From Nageia nagi (Eukaryota > Pinophyta): a stretch of 64,000 nucleotides of DNA. The position numbers were made by a program, and so were the translations under genes. Positions 24,080-36,249 of this stretch are shown in pieces. Every line of letters starts with the position of its first letter. Within the stretch, counting starts at the first letter, position 1. Below the pieces are notes generated by a model. The model was not told the origin of the DNA. It saw nothing but the letters and a program-made list of their open reading frames with translations, and searched no databases. The stretch lies in contig JBITNC010000001.1 of NCBI GenBank assembly GCA_050084985.1, positions 167,586,001 through 167,650,000 on the forward strand, read 5' to 3'.

Positions 24080-25245
24080 AATCACTAAGTCCTTCAAATA
24101 TTATGGGATGATATTTTAACAATGGTCCAACCTCTTTGTTTCAAAACATAATAATATGGAGAATTCAATCAAAGATAATATGGCCCTATTCCAAGAATGG
24201 ATGGTTACTATATTGGTGGATAAATGATTAATGGAGGTGATAATACTTGAAATACCTTTGGTTTTGATTTAAACTTTTAGATAACTCCTTGTTTGATAGA
24301 TGACTCTAAAGATTGTTCATCCATATTAAAGAATAGAGTAGGTGATGGTGTACTTGATTATGCATAATAATGGAAGCACGAAAATAATGATGAACATGGT
24401 TGTACATTCTTGATGAGTCGATCCATGTAATCCTTTTCAATATGTGTATGATAAACTTCATATTTTATTTTCTTATGTAAATTAAGTCATTGAAGTGTCA
24501 TTTTAAATCTTAATTTTGTATTTGTAGCATTATCGATGCAACATGTTTTACTAAAAAGTGAAGTGAAATCACATATAATATCATGATTGGGGATTGTAGA
24601 AGTATTATACTAAATTACTAAGTCATTGGCAACATTAGTGAGTGATATGATTCACCCCAATACTTTACATTCACATGATCAACACAATTTAGGGAAATTT
24701 TAGGTCTTTGATAAGGCCAATGTATATGAAACAAATGAATTAAACTCATTTTTTATTCTAATTCCATCCACATTTCTTTGGCATCTATTTCAATAGTTAC
24801 TTTATACCCATTATGTTTCAATGCCCAAGCTTTAGAGTTTTGATCATTGTAATAAGACATGGTTATTTTCTCTTGTATTTCCATAGGTAATGAAAACACT
24901 TGAGACATAACTTAACATAGGTTTCTTTATATCATTTTTACATATTTATCATCATGATATCATTCAATAAAATGTGGATTGGATTTTTCAATTCAAAATT
25001 TTGGAAGATGAGTTTGTAAGATTTTCAAAGGCAATTGTTGTGTTAAACTTTTGCATGGAGGTGATGAACAAAATATTGACTTCATATGAGAAAAGAAACA
25101 ATTAATTTTTTGAATTAGCTTTTCAAATCATCTTGGAGTTGGGACAAATGAAGTGAAATCGTAGATCATTTTGTGATGATTAAGATCTCCTACAATTTGA
25201 CTTACCCAATTAAAAAGAGGATCTAAATTTTGTGAAATGTTTTTT
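24080..25245 (-). pseudogene. Element C extra sense ORF after integrase, unknown function
   Basis: Directly after the pol stop (about 25246) the minus strand keeps a long frame with few stops: NISQNLDPLFNWVSQIVGDL, then YDFTSFVPTP, FEKLIQKINCFFSHMKSIF, SLTQQLPLKILQTHLPKF (25240-25000), and further on MSQVFSLPMEIQEKITMSYY and NSKAWALKHNGYKVTIEID (24910-24780). It fades below about 24400. The total would be up to about 390 codons. I recognise no domain. It could be the C-terminal continuation of the polyprotein or a separate ORF. It does not match the extra ORF of element B by eye. Confidence 0.5.
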
Positions 25246-26640
25246 CTAACTATAGAATGGTCGAAGATGCATGATGTTTATGGGTTCACGCTCTTCATTT
25301 AATTCCATATCAACCAAATGGTATGCCCCAAAACCATATTTTTCTTGATTATGTAAGGTCCCAACCAATTTGTAGCAAATTTATCACATAATTGGCATTC
25401 CATAAGAGATGTTTGTTGGTTTTATTTTAAAACTAAATCCCCTATATTAAATTCACATATCTTAACTTTCTTATCAAATCCTCATTTGATACATTCTTGG
25501 TATGCATGCATATGTTCTAATGCATAGACTCATTTTTCATCTAAAAGCAATAATTGATCCAATCTTGCTTGTGTTTATGCTTCATCAGTTATATAGTCTT
25601 GTAAAGTAATTAGTAAAGAAGGAATTTCTATCTCCAATGGCAATACCAATTTTGAACCATAAACAAGGGAAAATGGGGTTGTCCTAGTTGGTGTTCTAGT
25701 GCTTGTACGATATGACCATAAATCATGTGGAATTTGAAGATGCCAATCTTTACAAGAATCATTAATAGTTTGAATTAGAATACTTCGAATGGTTTTATTT
25801 GTAGCCTTAGCTTGACCATTACCTTGAATATAATATGGTGTTGAAAATCTAATTCATATGTGATATGCTTTACATAATGCTAATACTTTATTTTTAAAAT
25901 GTTTTTCATTTTCAATAACAATTTAAGCAGGAATACCAAATTGATATATAAGATGATGTAATATGAATTTAGCTATTTTAGGACCTTTTGTTGAAATCAT
26001 GGGTATATCTTTGACCCATTTTGTAAAATATTTAGTAGCTATTATAATAAATTTATGATCTCCTGATGATGTAGGTAATATTTTTCCTATGAGATCTAAG
26101 GCCCATTGTGAAAATGGCCATAAAGATTGTATTGGTTGTAGCACTTGCAAAGGTTGAACAAAAAGGTGAGCATGTTGTTGATACTTAATGCATTTTTTAA
26201 TGTAATTGATATAATTACGTTTGATTGTAGGACAATAATATCCCAGGTGAATTAGATGGTTTGTAATAGTAGGTCTGCTAAAATGTCCTTCACATATTCC
26301 ATCATGTGTAGACAAAATTGCAATTTGTGAATTAGCCCATTTTAAACAATGTAGTAATATACCATCAAATCCTCTTCGATATAGTACATCACCTATCATG
26401 CAATAATGATATTCTCATAATTTAAAAACTTTCATAGCTAATTTTGTTAAATATTTAGGTAAAACTCCATTTCTTAAAAGTTTAACTAATTGGTCATACC
26501 ATGGATTTTTTCCTACTATTGTGATGTCCAAAATGTCATATGTTTTATAATCTATTTCTAAAGTAGACTATTATTTGTACTATTTCAATGTGAATGTTTT
26601 GGTAGTGTGAATTTTGAGGTATTAATGATCCAATTGATGC
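25246..26640 (-). pseudogene. Element C integrase (decayed)
   Basis: The minus strand at 25923-26399 holds the zinc domain (STHDGICEGHFSRPTITNHL, KCIKYQQHAH) and the core start LWPFSQWALDLIGKI, followed by YFTKWVKDIPMISTKG and HHLIYQFGIPA. Then, in other frames, come NEKHFKNK, FSTPYYIQGNGQAKATNKTI (about 25850), DLWSYRTSTRTPTRTTPFSL (about 25700), LPLEIEIPSL and the C-terminal RVNPINIMHLRPF-like end with a stop near 25246. This is complete by order. The core resembles Tat-group integrases. A catalytic Asp (normally DNG) appears as ENE. Confidence 0.92.
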
Positions 26641-27103
26641 CATAGCATCAGTGAATTTATTATTTAATCTAGGAGTTACTTGAATTTCATATTTTGTCAA
26701 TAAAGATAATAAATTTTCCTATTTGTTTATATTTTTGAAGTAAAGGTAATTTACATTAAAATATTCCTTTAATTTAATTTACAATTAACAATGAATCTCT
26801 GATGAATTTTACTTTTCATAGTTTTAATTTTAGAGCGATCTTAATAGTTAATATTAAGGCCTCATATTCAACATTATTATTTGTACAAGGAAAATATAAT
26901 ATGAATGAGTATGGAATTGGTATTCCTTAAGGAGTAACAAATATAACACCTAGTCCACCTCCCTTTTCACACTTAGATCCATCAAAATGTATAGTCATAT
27001 CCCATTCTTCTTCTAATTCTATTGGTAAGTTAACATTGTCTAATTGAAATATGTGTTCATTGGGCAATTCTATGATAAGGGGATTATCATCTTGTAAAGG
27101 TGC
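26641..27103 (-). pseudogene. Element C second RNase H (plant/archaeal type)
   Basis: Around 26985 the minus strand reads IHFDGSKCEKGGGLGVIFVT, then FPCTNNNVEYEALILTIKIA (about 26890) and FIRDSLLIVN (about 26805). These supply the D, E and D positions of an RNase H1-like active site. The domain sits between the RT-linked RNase H and integrase, the usual location in Tat-group elements. Compare element B, where this type of domain lies before RT. Confidence 0.83.
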
Positions 27104-27620
27104 TTATGATAAATAATAAGCTATAACTTGACCTTTGGTGGATTTTTGAATAATGAATTGTAGATCAAATTTAGTTAAATACATAATCCATTTTGATATT
27201 CTTGTATTTTGGTAAGTTTTATCAATCATATATTTAAGAGGATCAGCTTTTGCAATAACATAGGTAATATGGTTTAACATGTAATGATTAAGTTTTTTCA
27301 TTGTGAAAACGATGGCTAAACATAGGTTTTCCATATATGCATACTTAATTTCATAATCCACCAATGTTCAACTAAGGTAATATATGGATTGCTCTTTGTT
27401 GTGTTCATTCTTTTGAGCAAGCATAATACTTAGTGCATTTTCTATTGCTAATGAATAAAGCAAAAATAGTTCATTGGCTTGTGGACTTATTACTGGTTAT
27501 GTTAATAAATATTATTTAATTTCATCTAGAGCTTCTTATTGTTCTTAACCCCAATAAAAAATAGTTCCCTTTTTTAATAATTTAGTAAAAGGTTTACATT
27601 TATCTAATAATTATGAAATT
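27104..27620 (-). pseudogene. Element C native RNase H
   Basis: The minus strand at 27104-27364 encodes VDYEIKYAYMENLCLAIVFT, MKKLNHYMLNHITYVIAKAD, PLKYMIDKTYQNTRISKWIM and LQFIIQKSTKGQVIAYYLS, the second half of the RT-linked RNase H. The first half (YYLS and AQKNEHNK) is in shifted frames at 27365-27430, preceded by the thumb-to-RNase H junction. Confidence 0.86.
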
Positions 27621-28450
27621 AAACATCTGATTGCTTGTAATTTTCCTTGCAAACTTTGCAATTTTTTAATATTGGAAGGAGGAGGTAGTTTGTTATTGCT
27701 TTAATTTTATTATGATCTATTTTAATTCCTCATTAAGATACAATGAATCCTAATAGCTTTCATAAAGTTACTCCAAAAACACATTTCTTTAGGTTAATAT
27801 GAACATTAAATTCTTACAATCTATCAAATATTTTTATTAATATCTTAGGATGTTGTTCTCTTATTTTAGACTTAGCCAATAAGTCATTGACATAATATTT
27901 TATGATATCATGCATATAATCATGAAATATGTATGTTATTGCTCTTTGATATGTTGCTCCAACATTTTTTAGGCCAAAGGCTATTACTTTATAACAAAAA
28001 GTTCCCCATGGTGTTATAAATGTAGTTTTATGTTGGTCTTTAGGAGCAACTTTTATTTTATTATAGCCAAAAAATCCATCCATAAGTGAAAGCATTTCAT
28101 GTCTTGCCATGGCATACACTAAGTTATCTATATTGGGAAGTGGGAAATCATCTTTAAGACATGCTTTATTTAAATCCCTAAAATTGGTATAGATATGAAT
28201 TTTTCCATTTGGTTTCTTTACAAGAAACATATTTGAAATCCATTCTAAATAATCAATTGGTTGTATAAATTTGGCATCTAATAATTTTTGTAATTCTTCA
28301 TTTATCATCAAGACTATTGTAGGGTTCATTTTTTGTAACTTTTGCTTAATAGGTTTAGCATCATATTTAAGACCTAGATTATGAACAACTAGATTAGCAG
28401 CTATACCAGGCATATCTTCATATGTCCATGCAAATATGGCCTATTTTTCT
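27621..28450 (-). pseudogene. Element C reverse transcriptase (YVND in place of YVDD)
   Basis: A 199-codon open stretch (27814-28413) runs from KPIKQKLQKMNPTIVLMINE through FLVKKPNGKIHIYTNFRDLN, FPLPNIDNLVYAMARHEMLS and FGLKNVGATYQRAITYIF to DIIKYYVNDLLAKSKIREQH. This is the best-kept RT in the window. The catalytic YVDD reads YVND, so the enzyme would be inactive. The thumb continues in broken frames to about 27621 (KKMFKLLGFIVS-like, KPFTKLLKKGTIF-like). Confidence 0.93.
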
Positions 28451-30134
28451 TTCAAAATAGATATAAATAACTTTTTCTCTTCCTCTATTAAAGATTTTCC
28501 TAACTGAATAATTTTAGGCTTAGTAGAATCATCATTAATATTAACATTAATAGTTTCTTCAATTATTATATGTGATCCTTCTTCTAATTGATTGGGTACA
28601 AGGATCTAAGTTTTATCATTTAAATCATATTCTTCTGCTTCTCCAATATTGCTTTTAATCAAAGTTTAATTTACTTTTACTTTGGATTGCAAATATATAG
28701 GTTTTATATTTTTAATGTTGATTTGTTCAATTTGAACCATGTTTATTGATATATAATTATTAAATAAATAATTAGGTATCAATTTATCAAACATACTATC
28801 ATCATTTAATTTTAATGGATGATAAAGGTAAAGAGATTCCTCATATGTGAGATTTTTAGGTTGTAATTCTATCATGTTTTTATTTGAATTATATTTCATT
28901 TTACTCTTATATCCTAATCCCATCTTATATATAGGTATTTGATAATATATGTCTATTACATGTCATGGACCTTGTTCATATCATCCTAATCCATGCCCTT
29001 TCAAATGATATTTATCAAAATATATTTGGAAAAAATATCACACATATGGTGAAAAATAGTCCAAGAAATTAAAAATAGTTCTTTACTAATTTTTGGAATA
29101 GGTTGTTCATTAGGTTTATCAATTCTTGCATATATGAATAATGTTTTATTAGGTTTTTCACCTAGTGAAATAAGTTGTCCTACAACATTTAATTCTTTAT
29201 AAGGTCATCCAATCTTTTGAGCAGTGGGAATATTAAATATTACATCATTAATATCATATTTTTTAATACCTAGATCAGGAAACTTAGTCATTGTATGAAG
29301 AATTTAATTTAATCTATCCTATGATAATTTCTCTTGAGATGAAACTACCATATCACTAGTTTTAGATGAAGAAGCATCATACAACATGTTTAATGTTTAT
29401 GTTTGATTTTGCTAAGATTGTTTTTCTTGCAGATTTAAACTATTTGATTCAAAAAATAAATTACTTATTTTTGGACTATCTATTACTTGCTTTTGTTTTT
29501 TTTGTTTTAACATATTTTATTTATCATTATCTTTTGAAGATTTCGATAAAGATGTCATAAAGAAATGAGTGGAAGGCAAAGTGATCTCATCAGAAATTCT
29601 TGCAATGTTACAATGTGAATATGGATTATCATCTCCAAGGAAATAATGTACTATTCCATTATGTATGTATTTTAATCAATTATGATATGTTGAAGGAATA
29701 CATTGCATATCTTTAATCCAAGGTCTTCCTAAGAAAATATTGTATTGTGTAATATCCCCTTTAATGACCTATAACATAGTTTGAATTATTTTTTATCCAA
29801 CTATAATAGGTATAGATATTGATCCAATTATTGGACATAAGGCCATCATTAAAGGCTTTTAATTGTAAAGTTAGTGCTTTAATATGTGAAAATGGAATAT
29901 TTATATTTTAGAAAGTAGTTGTCAATATAATATTTATTGCAGATCCTTCATCAATTAAGATTCATTTAAACATTTTTCCATCAATATTTTCTACAATGTG
30001 TAATGTTGGATCAATTCTAGATGAATTTTTCCAATGTTTTATTTCATAATCATAAAATGTAATTGCTGGTTTTTGAATTTATTTGATATTACCTACAAGA
30101 GTAGCAAAACTTTAGAATCATTAATATCTAACTT
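28451..30134 (-). pseudogene. Element C protease and PR-RT linker
   Basis: The order equals element A: protease region around 29900-30080 on the minus strand (TLHIVENIDGKMFK and a DEGSAINIILT-like active-site segment at about 29945), the MQCIPSTYHN and HNGIVHYFLGDDNPYSHCN strings at about 29710-29620, then the linker whose part at 28666-28923 (GLGYKSKMKYNSNKNMIEL) is open. Frameshifts separate the pieces. Confidence 0.82.
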
Positions 30135-33100
30135 AATTTTTTGCAAAATATGATTCATCGCAACTCAATGATCTTTTGATTATTGGAACAAATCAAATAA
30201 GGATAATTTAACTTGTGATATTTTTAATTGTTATTGTAATGCTCCTTTGAATAACACTTTAGGATGTTGAGGTCTTGGTATTTGTGGCATGACATTTTGT
30301 TGATTCATTGTTGTATTTTATTTAATTTAACTTTTTTGTGCTCTTGTGGCAACACTAATCATAGAAACATACCCTATGTAATTTGGATCATATTTATGTG
30401 ATACTTGATTTGTATTTCATGAAATATTATTTGTATGATGTGGAAGGGGATTTTGATAAATACCTAATTCTTTATTAGGCTTTATCAAAGGGGTATCTAC
30501 TTGTAATTTTCCCTCATCAATTAAATCTTGGATCACATATTTCAATGAATGATATTGATTTGTATCATGACTCTTTTGTCGATGATAATTACAAAATTCA
30601 TTTTCTCTATACCATTTAGTATTTTTATTTTGCACTTCATCTGATCTAAGTTAGGAAATATTATTAAATTATGATCTAAAATTTTCTTTAAAATATCTTG
30701 AAGAAGTTTATATAAAGGTGTAAAATTCCTAAGAGGTTTTGTATCTCTTTCAAATTTTTGGTTTTGTTTTGGTTCTTCTTCTTTTTTTAAGGTTGGCTTA
30801 AATTCTTCTTCTTTTTTGGGTAAATAATTTATTAGCTAGCATCACCTTATCTATTTGTGTTTTAGTTTTTATATATCCTTCTCATTTTTTAACTTTTATT
30901 CACCATCTTGAATTTTAACTCATTTGATTACTACTACCTAAGAGATAGCATCTTCAAAAATTTTATGTTGTTGCATAAGTAACATGCTAGCTATAGGTCT
31001 TAAGCAACTTTGACTAAATAATTTTACTAATTCTTCTTGAGGTAATGTATAAAGCATGCTTGTCAAAATTATTTGTCATCGCAAAATGAAATCATTTATT
31101 GATTCATCAGGGAATTGTTGTATTCTTGTTAGATTAGTAATAGAAGTTTTATCTTTAATATTAATCTTAAAATTTTGTAGAAAAAGGATTGCCAACTAAG
31201 ATTAAGTTTTAATACTATATTCTGGTAAACTATTGTACCAATCCATGGCTTGACCAATAAGTGTCATGGGAAATATTTATAGCATTAAAGCATCATCATT
31301 GGTAATTAAATAACTTAAATACTTAAATTTTCTTAAATGTTGTTTAGGATCTTCTTTTCCTTTAAAAGGTTCAATTTTAGGGATTTCAAACTTATAAGGT
31401 ATATCCTTTTTTGGAACACTTGGATGTATTGGTTCACTATAGATTGTCTCATATAAAAGGCTATCCTTTTTCTATTTGAGCAATACTTCTTCTATCTCTA
31501 ACCATTTTTTTACCTCATTATCTACTTTACCCATTTTTGGTTGAATTTTGGTTGAAACAATTTCAAGATCATTTTCTTCTTGATATCCTTGGGAGGCTTT
31601 TGGTAGTAATCATGAATAACCTTGATTATAAAGAACAACTTATTGTTATGGTTATTGATAAGTTACCATTAGTGTTTGAGGAACTTGTTGTGAAGTTCCT
31701 ATTACTTGTAATGGTTGTGGTACTTGATAAGTTTGTTGTACATACTATGGTTGTTATTGTTGGATCATAGGTTGATATTCTATCTTTTGATCCTAAGGTA
31801 GCATTTGTGTGATAAGTTGATAATTTGGTAATTTCCTTTCACTTGGGAATAAGATATAGCTTGTTGATTTGGTTGTTGAATATATGATTGTTGTTGAAGT
31901 TGCAAAACCACTTTTTGAATTTAAGATGGTTGAATGACTTATGGATTTAGTTGCTAAATAGGTAAATATCTATTTTGAAATATAGGTTGTTGTAACTGAA
32001 CTTGTGGTTATTGATATGTAGATTTATATTTATGTGGCATTGTTTGAATCTACTTTTGTTGAGGTATTTGTTGTAAAAGAATTATTTGAGGAATAGATTG
32101 TCCTTTTTGTACATAAGACATGAAATTTTATGGTTGATTTTGTTTATCACTTAAAACCAATCCTTGGGTTGATTTGTAATAGGGATTTACTCATATATTT
32201 TGTGCTTATGATGTTAAGGTTTGTGTTTTTGGAGTTTGTAGTACTAGTATCGTACTTTGAATTGGCTAACTTGTTGTATGAACAATACTAGCTTATTCTT
32301 GATACATTGGTTGTTTTCCTTTTTGTTGCACCTATACCACATGACCTTGTGTTTGCACTTGTGGTCTTATGGGAGTTTGACTTTGTTGAGACATCGAATA
32401 TATATTCATATCTAGGTATTTTAGGATTTTGATTTTCTTATGGCATACCTAAATTATATTGTATTTGTGATGGCATTTGGAATTGTTGAATCATCCCTGA
32501 TGTATTTTAAATTTGAGATGGAAATTGTTATTGACTATCAGAAGCTTGTAATACAACTTGAGGTTCTCCTATATATTGGAAAGGTATTGGATATTATTGA
32601 GTAAACTTAATTAACTATTGTTCCTTTTTTGCTTCTAAATATTGATCATATTCTTGTAAATTTTGTTGAAACTCTTCTTGTGTAAGTTTTGGTAATGCTT
32701 TTTCTTTTGTATGCATATATGAAGGAATTGGTTGTAACATTTGTCATTTACTACTAGATTTTGGTAACTTTGATAATTTTTTAAATGGCATAATTTGCAA
32801 ATCTGAGTGCATTGTTGATGTAAAAAGATTCTTATAAGGGTTTTGTTTAGATAGCAAAAGTTGATAAGGATTATAAAATAAAGTAAATCCTTCTAAATCT
32901 TGTGACATAGGACTAGTTGTATGTATAGATACCTTATCATACATGTCTTGCATCTCTCTTAAAATTATTGATGGTGTATAATCTAATCATCTAACATAGG
33001 AAATAACAAATAAATCATCCAAAAAATATTTCTTAACTTATATATACTTTGGTTTAAACACTCCCTTTTGCAATATAGGGTCAACTACATGTGTACTTGA

Positions 33101-33501
33101 TGGGAGTTTTAATTTGTTTGGAATTTGTATAGATGATTCTAAAGGTAATTCATCTAAATTGTAATGAGTACCACATGAAGAAAGACTATGAACATGAGAA
33201 GAAGCTTGAGGTATACTAATTGAGTTAATTTTCTTCTATCTTCTATCAATGTAAGATCATGCTTCGTATACGTTTCTTATGTTGTATTAAGTTTTTCAAT
33301 ATTTCCTTTTTCAAAAGATTCTTGAATTGAATGAGTTTCAAAATATTCTAGATACACTCCTTGAAGAAATGGTGCAATATTTGATTCATGATGTGGAACT
33401 TGTTGTAATGAATATAAACTAGTTCTATTTATTTCTTCTAAATTAATGGAACTTGGAACTTCTCTACCTTATTGAGTCATTTATGAATGATTTTGGACCA
33501 T
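30135..33501 (-). pseudogene. Element C gag (decayed, long, Gln-rich)
   Basis: It starts at the ATG at 33499-33501, shared with A (8128). The N-terminal part reads NRTSLYSLQQVPHHESNIAP and GVYLEYFETHSIQESFE. 32744-32953 holds MYDKVSIHTTSPMSQDLEGF. From about 32540 to 31560 the sense strand is a long Gln/Val/Pro/Tyr-rich low-complexity section (VPQPLQVIGTSQQVPQTL). The capsid-like part follows (31400-30900, with the FEIPKIEPFKGKEDPK-type string). At 30417-30635 NEFCNYHRQKSHDTNQYHSL is the degenerate zinc motif. It has many stops. Confidence 0.87.
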
Positions 33502-34992
33502 ATTTCAAAAAACATACAACGTAATTAAGCTATATTTTTTAACTTTTGTGATTTTTAGGTGTATGAGAAAATAATTGTGCACAAACATCCTACATGCATG
33601 CATATACTTATTGATATGTTTTTTTTAAATGTAATTTAGTTTTTCCTAAATTTGTTGTTCTAGTCAAGTATTTTAATAGGATAAGTTGGTATTACTAAAG
33701 GATGTCTAAAGCAAAGTCACAACTTGGTACCTAAAAATATACTTATACTTAATAAATAAAATATAAAAGTCTCATGAAATGCAACTTAACAAATACAATA
33801 TACTTATGCAAACTATCCCTCCCAAGCATTCATGTTTATTTTTATCTTTATTTTAATGTGATACAAATAGAATTTTAATTGAATGAATCTTGATCTAAAA
33901 GCCCCTATTGTTATTTCTAGTTATTATGTAAGTGAGATTCATTTACCTTTAAATGAGATTCATTAACACCTTCTAGTTGTGGAAGTATTATGTGTGGTAA
34001 ATTACCTCTTCTTACTAGTCACATTCAACCTTTGACCTCGATTAGAGTGCTAAGGGTAGACTTAGTAAGAAGACATTATGTGTAGATAAATTAATTAAAA
34101 TAAGATTCAATTACTCCTCTAAGAGTCATAAATCCCTTCGACATCCATTGGAGTGGTAAGGGTAGACATCTTTAAGAGTGTTAATGTGAGGTTCATTCCA
34201 AAACAAAGTGAATTCATTTCTTCTTTCATTCTTTTCTCAGCTTGCTTAGGATCACTAATAGTGCAAGAGAAAAGGCCTACTCAATGAATAAAAGTTTTAA
34301 ATATGAAAATGATCCTAAATAATTAATGTACTATTTTAATGATTTAACTACCCAAAATCTCGATTCATTTACCTTAAGTTCATTCCAAACTTAATTATGA
34401 TTTATTTACCCCTTCCAATTATGGAAGTAACTTAATTCAATTCTTTCCAAATTATGTGAAAATATGAAAAAGGTTCATTTATTTTTTATTATCAAATCCA
34501 TTCTAGTCACCTAAGATCACCTTTTAGTGCAAAGGGAGAGCATATATGGATAAGATAACAAAAGGTTTCTTTTATATGAGTATAATGATCCCTAAAAAAA
34601 AAGAAACCCCAAAAAACACTTAAATATCAAATTGATTTTCATATATAAAATAAATTTAACATTTCATCTACCCTTTCCTATATGCACTTTGAGCAAAGAA
34701 ATTATAGGCAAATTGTATATTGTTTACCTCTTTTCATTTAATGCCTAGACACCAAAATGTAAAAGGGTATTATGGCACCTATACTCCAATCACTAATGTT
34801 CTGGACCAATCGTTGGCATTCAATATCAGTCACTAGCATTCAATTATAATTGCTAGCATTTCCTATAGAGTTCTTGCAAAAACATAGATTACAAATTTGA
34901 AGTTAACAAATTGGATAAATCAAATTGATAACAAATGATAGAGAAATTAGAATTAAATATGATAAAGCAACTCCCTATCTTTGAAGGTTCAA
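33502..34992 (-). other. Element C leader with repeated modules
   Basis: A non-coding leader of about 1.5 kb. It holds the same modules as the A leader, for example 'gattcattaacaccttctagttgtggaagtatta' near 33957 and 'gagtggtaagggtagacat' near 34154, and the conserved 'gatcaccttttagtgcaaagggagagcatat' near 34510. The leader is not translated in any frame. Confidence 0.78.
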
Positions 34993-35010
34993 GGCCTCCT
35001 TCTAGTGCCA
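34993..35010 (-). promoter_or_regulatory. Element C primer binding site
   Basis: Four bases after the 5' LTR the minus strand reads TGGCACTAGAAGGAGGCC, beginning with the TGG that pairs with a tRNA CCA end. This copy is the least mutated of the family (compare A at 9902 and D at 58905). I do not recognise the tRNA from memory. Confidence 0.82.
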
Positions 35011-35014
35011 AAAA

Positions 35015-35899
35015 TGTCAATCAAAAAATCAACCCTATTAGCAAACAAGACAAATACAGTTAATACAAACTAAAATTTTATTAATTTTTTGGAAGACCTT
35101 GATATTACATATTTCATATCACTAGATCTGGTTGCGTTATGAAAGGGATTTTTTCAAATGCTTGTACAAAATAGGTTGTTCAAGTATATGGATGGAAGGT
35201 CATTGATGACCCTTATAGGAATGTTAGTTCATGAGGTGGAATGTTGATGCTCAATATCAAGTCATTGGCATTTCTGTAACTTTGAATTTTTTAACTAATT
35301 TGAATCACTCTTTCAGGTTCTAGCTTTTTTGCATCTATATCTATGATGCCTTTGAATTTTGCTACATCTTAACACCTATGGACCCTACACATATGCTAAA
35401 ATAACACATTAAAACATACCTATACTTTTTTAAAGTCTTAACATAAGGAAGAAAAGCATATAACAATAATCAAACTAAAATAAACCTCATAGTTCTATCT
35501 TCATTTTAGCAACATAAGTCTACTTCAATTTTCCCCCAATTTTTTATTATCTATTTGCCTCATGTATTTATAGATTTTTTTAATGGGCATTTGTGAAATT
35601 CTAGAAGGTTGAAAAGGGGGATTCAAGGTTCATCACCAGCTTGAAATAACCAAAGGGATTTCACATCTAGTGACAATGTAGGTAATGACTAACCATCTCT
35701 ATCCATACTTTTGTAGAGAGGATGAAACTTATAGTTCATATTCTATTTTTTGAGTTTTGATTTTTTCATTATAGAGTAATTGATGATCATAAGTAGATGC
35801 CAACAACCATTACTAATCACCAATGATTGTATCCTAATCATTGACATTTAAGTATTTTAATTTTATAATGTATAAGTGGATCGTATTTTGATGTCTACA
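35015..35899 (-). repeat. Element C 5' LTR (885 bp)
   Basis: It starts on the minus strand with TGTAGACATCAAAATA at 35899 and ends in GACA at 35015, followed by the spacer TTTT and the primer binding site. Its full-length match to 18664-19549 defines the element. Confidence 0.95.
35565..35572 (-). promoter_or_regulatory. TATA box in element C 5' LTR
   Basis: TATAAATA on the minus strand, about 330 bases from the LTR start. It is kept in the C 3' LTR (19214-19221) and in the A and D LTRs. Confidence 0.65.
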
Positions 35900-35904
35900 C
35901 TTCC
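35900..35904. other. Target-site duplication of element C (right copy, CTTCC)
   Basis: This is the mate of 18659-18663. It directly adjoins the TGTAGACA end of the 5' LTR and is followed by element B RT sequence. Confidence 0.93.
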
Positions 35905-36249
35905 TCTATCATTGGGTTCATTGGCCTTTGCTTTTGCCTATATGGCTTAGCACCTGGCATGAGTTGAATGGTATGTTGGATCACATCTTTATCATAAGAT
36001 TTCATATCATCATATTTCCATGCAATTACCTTGGAAAACTCATTATAGATATGAAGTAGCATTTCTTTCCCATCCTCAATGCATTCTAATCCAACCTTTA
36101 TGTGTCTTGCAAGTTCAAATTCCAATTCTACATAACTTTCCTTTTGAAAAGCCAACATTTTAGACTTTTGAATATCTTAATAGTAAAATAGTCATTAAAA
36201 AAAATCAAACCTTTTGGTATAGCATTGTTTCTCAACTATATGATATCTA
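35905..36249 (-). pseudogene. Element B reverse transcriptase, N-terminal part before the C insertion
   Basis: The minus strand at 35895-36158 encodes ARHIKVGLECIEDGKEMLLH, NEFSKVIAWKYDDMKSYDKD and IQHTIQLMPGAKPYRQKQRP, the standard lead-in of plant Ty3/gypsy RT (F-AW-YEDM, then PGAKP...QK.RPMNP). It is cut by element C right after the MNPMIEE string and continues at 18663. Confidence 0.92.

Larger units (their letters stand above)
18664..35899 (-). mobile_element. Element C: complete 17.2-kb Tat-like retrotransposon nested in element B
   Basis: Both LTRs (18664-19549 and 35015-35899), the primer binding site, polypurine tract and 5-bp target duplication can be seen. Between them the minus strand carries leader, gag, protease, RT, RNase H, second RNase H, integrase and a sense extra ORF, while the plus strand carries a plant mobile domain gene relic. 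All frames are broken. A visual comparison of the LTR pair suggests roughly 90% identity, mostly transitions, so the insertion is old but younger than B. Confidence 0.95.

Noticed and set aside
31537-31770. Plus-strand open frame with Val/Leu repeats (like a membrane segment)
   Set aside because: Shadow of the Gln-rich gag section of element C.
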